Positions 50,544 through 58,151 of a stretch of DNA of 64,000 nucleotides are shown here, in pieces. The notes beneath the pieces were generated by a model. That model had not been told where the DNA came from and did no database searches. It saw nothing but the letters and a program-made list of their open reading frames with translations. The stretch covers positions 62,001 to 126,000 of the forward strand of contig CAIRYQ010000068.1 in NCBI GenBank assembly GCA_903882875.1. Direction: 5' to 3'. This DNA is from an uncultured Spartobacteria bacterium. GTDB lineage: Bacteria > Verrucomicrobiota > Verrucomicrobiia > Chthoniobacterales > Chthoniobacteraceae. Within the stretch, counting starts at the first letter, position 1, and the number at the start of each line of letters is the position of its first letter. Made by a program: the position numbers and the translations under genes.

Positions 50544-51578
50544 TCACAGCGCCGCAGCCTTGCGCACGAGCGTTTCGGTCGTCTCCCAGTCAATGCACTG
50601 GTCGGTGATGGACTGTCCGTACACGAGCGCACTGCGATCTTTGCCGAGCGCCTGCGCGCCGGCGACGAGGTTGCTCTCCAGCATCGCGCCGATGACGCCT
50701 CTGTTGCTCGCGCGCTGCGTGAGGATTTCGAGAAACGTCGCGGGCATCTTCGCGCATTCTTTCGCGCAATTCGCGTGGCTTGCGTCAATCATCAGCGTCT
50801 TCGGCAGCCTGCTTTTTTCCAATGCAGCGAGCGCCTTTGCGACGGATTCGCGGTCGTGGTTCGGCGAGTCGTCGCCGCCGCGGAGGATGACGTGGCAGTC
50901 GGGGTTTCCCGTCGTCGTCACCACGCTGGCGCGGCCGCTTTCATCAATGCCGAGGAAAGTCTGCGACTGAATCGCGGCCTTGATCGCGTTGATCGCGGGC
51001 TGCACCGCGCCGCTCGTCGTGTTCTTGAAGCCCACGGGCATCGAGAGGCCGCTGGCCATCTGGCGGTGCGTCTGGCTTTCCGTCGTTCGCGCGCCGATGG
51101 CGGTCCAGCACGTGAGGTCGGCGATGTATTGCGGCGTGATCGGGTCGAGCATCTCGGTCGCGGTTGGCAGGCCGAGATCCAGCACGTCGCGCAGGAATGT
51201 GCGCGCGAGCCTCAGCCCGGCCGGGATGTCGTGCGTGCCGTCGAGGTGCGGATCCATGATGAGCCCCTTCCAGCCGACGGTCGTGCGCGGCTTTTCAAAA
51301 TACACGCGCATCACGATGAGCACGCGGTCACGCACTTCGGCGGCCAGCTTTGCGAGCCGCTTGGCGTAATCGTGCCCGCCGCTCAGGTCGTGAATCGAGC
51401 ACGGTCCGACGATGAGCAGGAAGCGCGGATCCTTGCCCGAGATGGTCGCGGCGATCTCCGCGCGCGCCTTGCTCACAAACGCCGCGTGCGCATCGCTGCG
51501 CGGGATATCCGCGCTCATTTCCCCCGGTGAGGGAAGGGCGGTGTTGGCGACTACGTGGACGTCGGAAACTCGGTTCAT
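50544..51578 (-). CDS. 3-Deoxy-7-phosphoheptulonate (DAHP) synthase, AroG type
   Basis: 344 residues, class I alpha. Motifs: Val-Gly-Pro-Cys-Ser-Ile-His-Asp near residue 60, Lys-Pro-Arg-Thr, Gly-Ala-Arg-Thr-Thr-Glu-Ser and Ile-Asp-Ala-Ser-His-Ala-Asn. It condenses phosphoenolpyruvate and erythrose 4-phosphate, the entry to the shikimate pathway that feeds the TrpE/TrpG step encoded 10 kb away. E. coli has feedback paralogues AroF/G/H; which regulatory type this is cannot be judged. The gap of about 105 bp upstream shows no leader. Confidence 0.93.
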   Translation of the reverse strand: MNRVSDVHVVANTALPSPGEMSADIPRSDAHAAFVSKARAEIAATISGKDPRFLLIVGPCSIHDLSGGHDYAKRLAKLAAEVRDRVLIVMRVYFEKPRTTVGWKGLIMDPHLDGTHDIPAGLRLARTFLRDVLDLGLPTATEMLDPITPQYIADLTCWTAIGARTTESQTHRQMASGLSMPVGFKNTTSGAVQPAINAIKAAIQSQTFLGIDESGRASVVTTTGNPDCHVILRGGDDSPNHDRESVAKALAALEKSRLPKTLMIDASHANCAKECAKMPATFLEILTQRASNRGVIGAMLESNLVAGAQALGKDRSALVYGQSITDQCIDWETTETLVRKAAAL

Positions 51579-51683
51579 TGGAAAAAAGGGGGCAATAGCT
51601 AGCGCGGTTTCCTGCGCACCGCCAGCGGAGATGCGTGCGGAGTTGCGGGGCTGTTTTCCGTCGAGTTCGACCCGCGCCTTTCT

Positions 51684-54311
51684 TCAGCGGGTCTGGAAAA
51701 GCGGACTGCGCACGAGTTCGTGGAGCAGCGTGCGGATGCCGCCGCCCTGCTGCTCGGTGCGCGCGACGATTTCACTCAGCGCCGCGCGATCGGCAAACGC
51801 GATCTCGCGTCCGGTCGCATAGACCATGAGCTGCTGTGCGAGGTTGCGCAGCAGCGAACGCGTGTCGGCGGCGAGCATCGCCTTCATTTCCGTGATGTCC
51901 CTGAACGCGCGACCGTCTGCGAGCTTGCCGCTGGCGTCCACAGGCGGGCCGAGCTTGAAGCTGATGCCGATGAACGGATCGATCGAACCGCGCGGCGCAG
52001 GGTCGCCGTTCTCCAGCGAGCGGTAACGATCGCGGAAGCCGCCGATGACATCGAACGACTCCAGCGCGAATCCCGGCGGATCGATCTTCGCGTGGCACGA
52101 GGCGCACGTCGCGTCGTTGCGGTGCTTGTCGAGCATCTCGCGGATTGTCGTCGCACCGCGCACGTCGGGCTCGACTGCGGGGACGTTCGGCGGAGGAGGT
52201 TCCGGCGGCCGGCCGAGCAGCCGCGCCATCACGAACGCTCCGCGCGGCACGGGCGAGGTCGTCGTGCCGTTTGCCGTCACTTTCAAAACCGCGGCCTGCG
52301 TGAGGAAGCCGCCGCGCGGGCAGCCGGGCGGCAGTTTCACTTTGCGGATTTTGGGACCGCTCACGCCAGGGATGCCGTAGAGCGTGGCGAGCTTTTCATT
52401 GATCATCGCGAAGTCGGATTTCACGAGATGCACTGCGTCGAGGTTCTGTTCGATGAGTTCGCGGAAATACGCGCGCGTCTCGGCGACCATTGAGTCCTGA
52501 AGGTACGGGCTGAACTCCGGGTAGAGTTTTTTGTCGGGATCGTTCGTCGCGATGTTGCGCAGCTTTAGCCACTGGCCGAGGAAATCCTCGACGAATCGCT
52601 GCGATTTCGCGTCCTTCAGCATCCGCTCGATCTCGGCGTCGAGCACTTTCGGGTCGTGCAATTTTCCGTCGGCGGCGAGGCGCGTGAGCGTGTCGTCCGG
52701 CATTGAGTTCCAGAAAAAATACGACAGGCGCGAGGCGAGCGCGTGATCGGTGATTCGCACACTTTCAGCCGCACCACTGTCCTCGATGAGGTAGAGGAAA
52801 TCCGGCGAGCAGAGCGCGGAGCGGTAGGCAAATCGCATCGCGGTCTCGAAGCAGTCGCCAGCCTTCAGGCGGGTCTCGACCTGCGCGACGTAACTCTTTC
52901 GCACCCCGGCATCCACGGGATGCCGAAATGCGCGCGGCAAAAATGCGGCGAGCAGACGATCCGCATCCACGAGCGGCTGCTTGCTCTGCACCGTCCAGAT
53001 TCCTGTGATCGGATCGGGGCGGTTGAGGCCGCCGCCGATGGGCCTGTTCGGCTTGCGGACGGGCGCGCGCACTTCCGGCTGATCCGTCTTTGCGAACTCC
53101 GTGATCGGCATCTCGCCGAACAGCGCGCGGTGAGACGCTGGCGGCCACATCTTGTGCAGCGGCCCTTCCACCTCCAGCCAGTCGCATGCGACGCCGGGGC
53201 CGGTGAATGCCATCGCGCGGCCCTTGCGGCTGTAATTCGCGACGGGCGCGAGCGACGCGGCATTGAAGCCGATGATCTCGTTGACGTTCATCCACGTCAC
53301 GAGTTCGAGTTCCTGTTCCTTGAGCGACGGCGCGTCGTAGTAGCCGAGCACGTAGCTCGGGTGCTGGCCGCCGCGCCCGTCGGCGGTGAGCTGCACGACG
53401 GAAAGCCGCGCCGCTTCCGTGCCGCGCGCCGGCAGCACTTTTCCCTTGTCCCACTGGAAGCTCCAGAACGACGTGCGCACGCGGTAGAGGCCGGGATAGA
53501 TCGTGATGTGTTCCTTGAAGTACGGGCTCACCGATTCGTCCTCGTGGCGGAACATGCCGACGCTGCGATCCGTGCCGAACATGCCGAGCCGCGAGTGCGC
53601 GCTGATGTCGAGATGCGCGACGTCGCCCGCGGCGGGAAACTCCGGATCGGGCTGCTTGTTGCGCAGCATCACGGCGTCGCCATTCATCAGGACATGGCCG
53701 ACGAAGCCGCCGGGATTTGCGAGCGAGATGCGCGTCTTCTGCACCGTGGGCGCCTGCGGCTGCGTGGCGATGGCGAGGTTCAGCGTGTGCTCGGCGGCCT
53801 CGACGCACTTCGAGAGGTTCACATGCGAGATGTCCAGCGCGTCGCAGTTCTTGTCGAAGCCGTGCGCCATGCCGTCCACCGGCAGCCCGCCTTGGAGCGC
53901 GATGCCGGGCATGTCAAAAAGATCGCGCACCGTGTTTTCGTATTCGCCGCGCGTGAGGCGGCGCACGCCGGTGCGGTTGCGCATGTCGAGGCGTGTGCGC
54001 TCGGCTGCAATCAGCTCGGTGGAAAGTGACGCCAGCACGGACTTCAGCTCGCCGGCGTCGGGCCGCGCCTTTTTCTTCGGCGGCATCTCGCCCGACTCGA
54101 TACGGTCATGCACCTTCACCCAGCGCGCGAAATTTTCCGTGTCGGCGAAGTCGCGTTTCAGCGACGTGAGATCGAGATTGCCCTTCTGCGTGTCCTTGTC
54201 GTGGCACTCGGTGCAGTGCTTTTCAAAAAACGCAGCGGGCTCCGCATGGGCCGATTGGAAAATCGCGCAGGCGAGGACAGAGGCGAGGATCGGGCGTGAT
54301 GGTCTGTTCAT
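51684..54311 (-). CDS. DUF1587/DUF1595/DUF1592/DUF1588/DUF1585 cytochrome-type protein
   Basis: 875 residues from the ATG at 54311, with a signal peptide ending in Ala-His-Ala. Domain order: haem site Cys-Thr-Glu-Cys-His (PSCyt), DUF1587 (Arg-Leu-Thr-Arg-Gly-Glu-Tyr-Glu-Asn-Thr-Val-Arg-Asp), a beta-rich middle, DUF1595, DUF1592 (Arg-Leu-Ser-Tyr-Phe-Phe-Trp-Asn-Ser-Met-Pro-Asp), DUF1588 with Cys-Ala-Ser-Cys-His, and DUF1585. This fixed multi-domain family is typical of Planctomycetes and Verrucomicrobia and is of unknown function. Its usual partner DUF1552 is absent. The start overlaps the upstream discoidin-domain gene by ATGA. Confidence 0.9.
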   Translation of the reverse strand: MNRPSRPILASVLACAIFQSAHAEPAAFFEKHCTECHDKDTQKGNLDLTSLKRDFADTENFARWVKVHDRIESGEMPPKKKARPDAGELKSVLASLSTELIAAERTRLDMRNRTGVRRLTRGEYENTVRDLFDMPGIALQGGLPVDGMAHGFDKNCDALDISHVNLSKCVEAAEHTLNLAIATQPQAPTVQKTRISLANPGGFVGHVLMNGDAVMLRNKQPDPEFPAAGDVAHLDISAHSRLGMFGTDRSVGMFRHEDESVSPYFKEHITIYPGLYRVRTSFWSFQWDKGKVLPARGTEAARLSVVQLTADGRGGQHPSYVLGYYDAPSLKEQELELVTWMNVNEIIGFNAASLAPVANYSRKGRAMAFTGPGVACDWLEVEGPLHKMWPPASHRALFGEMPITEFAKTDQPEVRAPVRKPNRPIGGGLNRPDPITGIWTVQSKQPLVDADRLLAAFLPRAFRHPVDAGVRKSYVAQVETRLKAGDCFETAMRFAYRSALCSPDFLYLIEDSGAAESVRITDHALASRLSYFFWNSMPDDTLTRLAADGKLHDPKVLDAEIERMLKDAKSQRFVEDFLGQWLKLRNIATNDPDKKLYPEFSPYLQDSMVAETRAYFRELIEQNLDAVHLVKSDFAMINEKLATLYGIPGVSGPKIRKVKLPPGCPRGGFLTQAAVLKVTANGTTTSPVPRGAFVMARLLGRPPEPPPPNVPAVEPDVRGATTIREMLDKHRNDATCASCHAKIDPPGFALESFDVIGGFRDRYRSLENGDPAPRGSIDPFIGISFKLGPPVDASGKLADGRAFRDITEMKAMLAADTRSLLRNLAQQLMVYATGREIAFADRAALSEIVARTEQQGGGIRTLLHELVRSPLFQTR

Positions 54312-55759
54312 TTCGGATTGGATTTTGCAGCGGCCGGCGCGGCCCCTGGCAGTGTGGAAAAATCGAACGTCACGCCACTCGGCGGAGCGATGGTCGGCAC
54401 GGGTTTCCCATCGGCGTCCCGCAGCGGTGCGGTGAGATTCGCGACGGTGATCCCGCGGATGTGGACATCCCACGAAGGCTTCAGGATCACCAGACGGAGA
54501 TGCCGCGCCCTGGTCTTTTCAAAATAGCCGTTCCACGCGTAGGGCGGCCGCAGGCGATCCACTTCGACGAGCGTCCTCCAGTTCACCGCATCGCCCGAAG
54601 ACTGGAGCGCGAAATGCACCGCCTGCGCGGATGCGAGTCCGAAAAAGTTGAACTCAGTCTCCGCGCCGAGATCCACGCCGATCCACTGTGGGATCTGCTG
54701 CGTCAGAAACCAGTCGCCCGCACCGGTCGCCGTGAATTTTTCACCTGCTTCAGGCCGGATGCTGCCTGTAAATTTTTTCCCGATGACGAGATTCGTCGTG
54801 TCCTTCGGTGCTGCGGGAGCCGAGGCCACGGTCACGGGCGGCTTGGGCGGGCGTGGTGCGCGCGGTGCCTTCTGCGGTTTCGGCGCGGGCGGTGGCGCGC
54901 TGCTGTCCACAATCGTGTAGCAGGCATACTCGGTCGCAAACGGCACGTCTTTGCCGCCGGTCTGAAATTTCGCCACGACACGGGAACCATTCGTTACGGG
55001 ATCACCGGCCTTGAGCGATCTTCCTGCCGCGTCGTGCGCGAAGACGGTGACGCCTGCCGGCACCGTGAGCTTCGCGGTGAGTTCCGCGACAGTGACCGCC
55101 TTCTGCACCGTGATCGAGCGGCTGCCCGCATCGAGAACGACGCCCGCCTTTGCGGTCAGCGTCGCACGAGGAGTCGCGTTGTCCGTACGGTGAAAGACTT
55201 CCATCTCAGGCACGGCGACCGTCGCACGCGATCCGCCGGGGAGCTTCGGAAAAACGATCCGCACCGACCGTGCTTTCACCGCGGGAAAAGTGATCGTGAC
55301 GACGTTGTGCTCCTTCGCTGTCGAGTTCGCAAACTGGCCATCGGGATCGGATGCGACAAGCTCCGGATCATGCACGATCGCAAAACCCGGCGAGACGCCC
55401 GGATCCGGATCGTCGTCAATCTCCACGTCGTCCGAGGTTTCGAGCCGCCAGCCGGTGAAGGCCGCGCGGCCGTTGAAAAGATAGAGGCGCACCGTGTTGA
55501 AGGCCACCGGCGCATCGCCCAGCTTGATGCCGCAGAACGCGCCGTCCTTCGCGTCGCTCGACCACATGCCGAGCGTCTCCATGCGGCCGTCGTTGAGCTT
55601 GGAAATCACAAACGGCCCGTTGCTCCCGCTCCCAATCGCAATCGCCCCTTTGGCTCGCGCGAGATTTTCCGCAGCGTCGGCTGAAATCGCGGACGGCCCA
55701 CACATGGCTGCTGACACAAGTATCATCACCGCACGGAGACTGTTTCGCAGCGGGCACAT
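54308..55759 (-). CDS. Exported protein with two discoidin (F5/8 type C)-like domains
   Basis: 483 residues from the ATG at 55759, with an N-terminal signal peptide. The N-terminal region (about 30-190) and the C-terminal region (about 330-440: Gly-Val-Asp-Leu-Gly-Ala-Glu-Thr-Glu-Phe and Ala-Arg-His-Leu-Arg-Leu-Val) both resemble discoidin-type carbohydrate-binding domains, joined by a Pro/Ala/Lys-rich linker. It is coupled by a 4-bp overlap to the cytochrome-type protein downstream, so the pair probably forms one exported unit binding a polysaccharide. Confidence 0.72.
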   Translation of the reverse strand: MCPLRNSLRAVMILVSAAMCGPSAISADAAENLARAKGAIAIGSGSNGPFVISKLNDGRMETLGMWSSDAKDGAFCGIKLGDAPVAFNTVRLYLFNGRAAFTGWRLETSDDVEIDDDPDPGVSPGFAIVHDPELVASDPDGQFANSTAKEHNVVTITFPAVKARSVRIVFPKLPGGSRATVAVPEMEVFHRTDNATPRATLTAKAGVVLDAGSRSITVQKAVTVAELTAKLTVPAGVTVFAHDAAGRSLKAGDPVTNGSRVVAKFQTGGKDVPFATEYACYTIVDSSAPPPAPKPQKAPRAPRPPKPPVTVASAPAAPKDTTNLVIGKKFTGSIRPEAGEKFTATGAGDWFLTQQIPQWIGVDLGAETEFNFFGLASAQAVHFALQSSGDAVNWRTLVEVDRLRPPYAWNGYFEKTRARHLRLVILKPSWDVHIRGITVANLTAPLRDADGKPVPTIAPPSGVTFDFSTLPGAAPAAAKSNPK

Positions 55760-55776
55760 CGGTTTGCGGCGCGGGC

Positions 55777-56388
55777 TCACGCTTTTTGCTCCGGCCACTT
55801 CCGTCCGGCGTTCAGGAATTCGAGCAGCGTCGCCATGCGGCGGTCACGCGTCTCCTCGCGCTTCGCGTCGGTCAGCCAGCGGATGTGTTCGCGCCGGCAG
55901 CTCGGCGAGAGCTTTGAAAAATTTTCCGCGGCCTTCCGGTGCTTCTTCATCGCGAGCATCGTTGCAAAATAGTCCGGCACCGGCAGCGGCGCGCGTGGCT
56001 GCTTCGCGACCGGGCGTGCAGCGTCGCCGTCGAGCGCGACCGCCGCGCGGAGCAGCGCACGCAGCGCGACGGCATTCACCTCGCCGGGCGATACGATGCG
56101 TACGCAGCGGATGTTGGTGTTTTCCTCGCCGCCGTCGAACAGTCCCGCAGGATCATCCAGCTCCGTGCCGCGGAAAAATGCGACGCTCACATGCGCCTTC
56201 GCCGGGCTGATGCCGCACACATTTTTCCTCCCGGAAAAGCAGATCAGGCTCCACTTCACCGACTCGCTGAGATCGGGCTCCCATTTCAGAAACCATTCGC
56301 GGAGCTGCTGCGTGATCGGGCGCGAAAATGCCGGCGCAGTCTCCAGCCATTGATCAGGGTCGCGGGTCTTGGAGCGGGAGGAATCCAT
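55777..56388 (-). CDS. YdeI/OmpD-associated family protein (DUF1801-like)
   Basis: 203 residues from the ATG at 56388. The first half matches the DUF1801-type fold (Pro-Ile-Thr-Gln-Gln-Leu-Arg-Glu-Trp, Lys-Trp-Ser-Leu-Ile-Cys-Phe). The C-terminal part has the 'YdeI-like' ending (Phe-Ser-Lys-Leu-Ser-Pro-Ser-Cys-Arg-Arg-Glu-His-Ile-Arg-Trp, then Glu-Thr-Arg-Asp-Arg-Arg). The family is sometimes named bacteriocin-protection protein; biochemical function is not established. It lies 17 bp upstream of the discoidin gene. Confidence 0.8.
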   Translation of the reverse strand: MDSSRSKTRDPDQWLETAPAFSRPITQQLREWFLKWEPDLSESVKWSLICFSGRKNVCGISPAKAHVSVAFFRGTELDDPAGLFDGGEENTNIRCVRIVSPGEVNAVALRALLRAAVALDGDAARPVAKQPRAPLPVPDYFATMLAMKKHRKAAENFSKLSPSCRREHIRWLTDAKREETRDRRMATLLEFLNAGRKWPEQKA

Positions 56389-56444
56389 ACGTTCCAAAAA
56401 TCCTGCCGGACGTGCTCGCGCCACGCAATCCCGCTCGCGCGGAA

Positions 56445-57272
56445 TCACTCGTCCATCCCGAGGAATTTCCCCGCCGAGCCGACGCTGAAATTGAACGGCT
56501 TCCCGTTTTTCATCCCCATGATTTCGTACGGCAGCGTCTTGCTCCGCTTCTCGAACGACTTGTCAATCCGAAGGATTTTCCCCGTGCCGATTTGCTCGCG
56601 GATCGTTTTCTGAACCTCGGCGGGCGTCTCCTCCACCGCGACGCGCACGCTCAGAAGCTTGCCGTCATTCGCGATGCTGAACTCGCGCGGCTTCCCGGCC
56701 GCAGTGGTCGCCTCCACGTCGTAGGTCGTGGTCTCGTCAAAAATGCGCGTCACGGTGGCCAGCTTGCCTGCGCCGACTTCGGCGGTGATCGCCTTTTGCA
56801 CTGCGGGCGGCGTCTCGGCGAGCGCGATCTCCGCGCTGGAGAGCGTCCCGTTTTCCTCCACGGTGAATGCGCGCTCCTGCCCGGCTTTCGTCGTCATCAC
56901 CACGTCGTAGCTCGCCTCGCCATCGTCGAAAATCTTGTCCACGCCCACGAGCACGCCAGTGCTGATCTGCGCCCTGATCGTCTTCTGCACCGCGGCGGGA
57001 GTCTCGGCGAGGTCCACCTCGATGCTCAACAGCGTCCCGTCAGCGCCGACTGAGATGTCGCGCTCACGTCCGCCCTGCGTGATCGCGGTTTCGAAGGTCA
57101 CGTCGCCGTCCTCCTCCACGCGCGTGATTTCTGTCGCGGTGTTGCCTCCGAGCTTCGCGATCGCAGTTTGCACCGCAGCGGGAAGCTCGGAAAAAGCGAC
57201 GGCCTTGCGCACTTCCGCAGCCATGCACATGGCGGCGAGACAAAGCCACGCTAGAAAACTCCGGACGATCAT
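56445..57272 (-). CDS. Exported protein of four PepSY-like tandem repeats
   Basis: 275 residues with a signal peptide (about 1-18). Four repeats of about 63 residues follow, each with a helix of the type Glu-Thr-Pro-Ala-Ala-Val-Gln-Lys-Thr-Ile, an Ile-x-x-Ile-Phe-Asp strand and a beta-hairpin ending Asn-Gly-x-Leu-x-Ser (near 65-85, 128-148, 190-210 and the C-terminus). The pattern resembles PepSY/BLIP-like domains, small periplasmic folds often inhibiting peptidases. Internal duplication of one domain is likely. No partner protease is adjacent. Confidence 0.7.
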   Translation of the reverse strand: MIVRSFLAWLCLAAMCMAAEVRKAVAFSELPAAVQTAIAKLGGNTATEITRVEEDGDVTFETAITQGGRERDISVGADGTLLSIEVDLAETPAAVQKTIRAQISTGVLVGVDKIFDDGEASYDVVMTTKAGQERAFTVEENGTLSSAEIALAETPPAVQKAITAEVGAGKLATVTRIFDETTTYDVEATTAAGKPREFSIANDGKLLSVRVAVEETPAEVQKTIREQIGTGKILRIDKSFEKRSKTLPYEIMGMKNGKPFNFSVGSAGKFLGMDE

Positions 57273-57300
57273 CCCGTGGGAGCAAGGCGAAAGCGCCCCC

Positions 57301-57516
57301 TTACTTCTTCACCGGACGGTGATGATGGTGATGGTGCCGGTGATGGCGGTGATGCCTGTGGTGGCGATGATGCTTCCGCGCGGCGGTGCGGTGCGCCGCC
57401 GCGTGGTGTGAGGTGACTGCGGCACCGGCCGGTGCGACGGCGGGAGTTTCCGCGTTGGCATCAGGCAGCGTTCCGAAGCCGACGGCGACGATGAGGGAGC
57501 AGATGAGTTTGTTCAT
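57301..57516 (-). CDS. Small exported histidine-rich protein
   Basis: 71 residues with a clear signal peptide ending Asp-Ala-Asn-Ala (about residue 22). The mature part is short: an Ala/Pro/Val-rich stretch, then His-His and Arg-His-His repeats ending in six consecutive histidines before Arg-Pro-Val-Lys-Lys. Of 49 mature residues about 18 are His. Such tails bind Ni, Zn, Co or Cu, so a periplasmic metal-buffering role is plausible. The nucleotide repeat (CATCAC/CATCGC type) may also be slippage-prone. It lies 28 bp after the PepSY gene. Confidence 0.65.
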   Translation of the reverse strand: MNKLICSLIVAVGFGTLPDANAETPAVAPAGAAVTSHHAAAHRTAARKHHRHHRHHRHHRHHHHHHRPVKK

Positions 57517-57637
57517 AGGTGAGCGATGAAACTTCGCGGGGCCGCAGAAGTTGCACGAGTTTTTTCCACGAGCCGTGACGCGCTTGCAAGATTGTTCGCG
57601 GTCTCGATCCAGAAGAGTCCTGATCTCGTCCTGCGAG

Positions 57638-58147
57638 CTACGGTGATTTTTTTTCGTCAGCTTCCAACTGCCGTGTGAGCCGCAGGCAATAGAGCAGAGG
57701 CAGTGCGCCGAAGACGCCGAAGCTGCAATCAATCAGCCGCCAGTAAAACGGGATGCCGCGGATCGGGCCGCAGATCAGCGCGAGGAGGATCACCGCCGCG
57801 CACGCGCCGAGGCCGACCTTCAGCACCCACGCGTTTGCGACGGGCTCGCGCCAAGGGCCGATGAAAAATATCGCGATGATAAGATGCGCGAATGCGAGCC
57901 AGTCCGTGCCGTAGGCGAGCCACGGGTGGTGTGCATGCACGTCGCGCAGGCCATCGCGCACGGTTGCGATCCAAAATTGCAGGCCGCTGAGCGAGTGCGG
58001 ATCGGCGGCGGGCGGGATGCCGAGCAGCTTTGCGAGCAGTTCGAGTTCGTGCAGAAGCGGGAATGCGGTGAGCCCGCTCACGATCAGCGCCGCGATGAAA
58101 AGGCCGAGCATCAACCGGTATCGCCGCAGCACTCTGGCCGGGTTCAT
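57638..58147 (-). CDS. Hypothetical four-helix membrane protein
   Basis: 169 residues from the ATG at 58147. Four hydrophobic segments (about 10-30, 70-95, 105-130, 140-160) with His-x-His-His-Pro-Trp in the loop after the first. No family is recognised. The start lies 4 bp after the alaS stop on the same strand, so it is likely co-transcribed with alaS. Confidence 0.65.
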   Translation of the reverse strand: MNPARVLRRYRLMLGLFIAALIVSGLTAFPLLHELELLAKLLGIPPAADPHSLSGLQFWIATVRDGLRDVHAHHPWLAYGTDWLAFAHLIIAIFFIGPWREPVANAWVLKVGLGACAAVILLALICGPIRGIPFYWRLIDCSFGVFGALPLLYCLRLTRQLEADEKKSP

Positions 58148-58151
58148 TTGT

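Noticed and set aside
50450-50788. N-terminal extension of the FkbM methyltransferase
   Set aside because: It is Arg/Ser-rich and overlaps the end of DAHP synthase in another frame; the GTG at 50449 gives a normal start.
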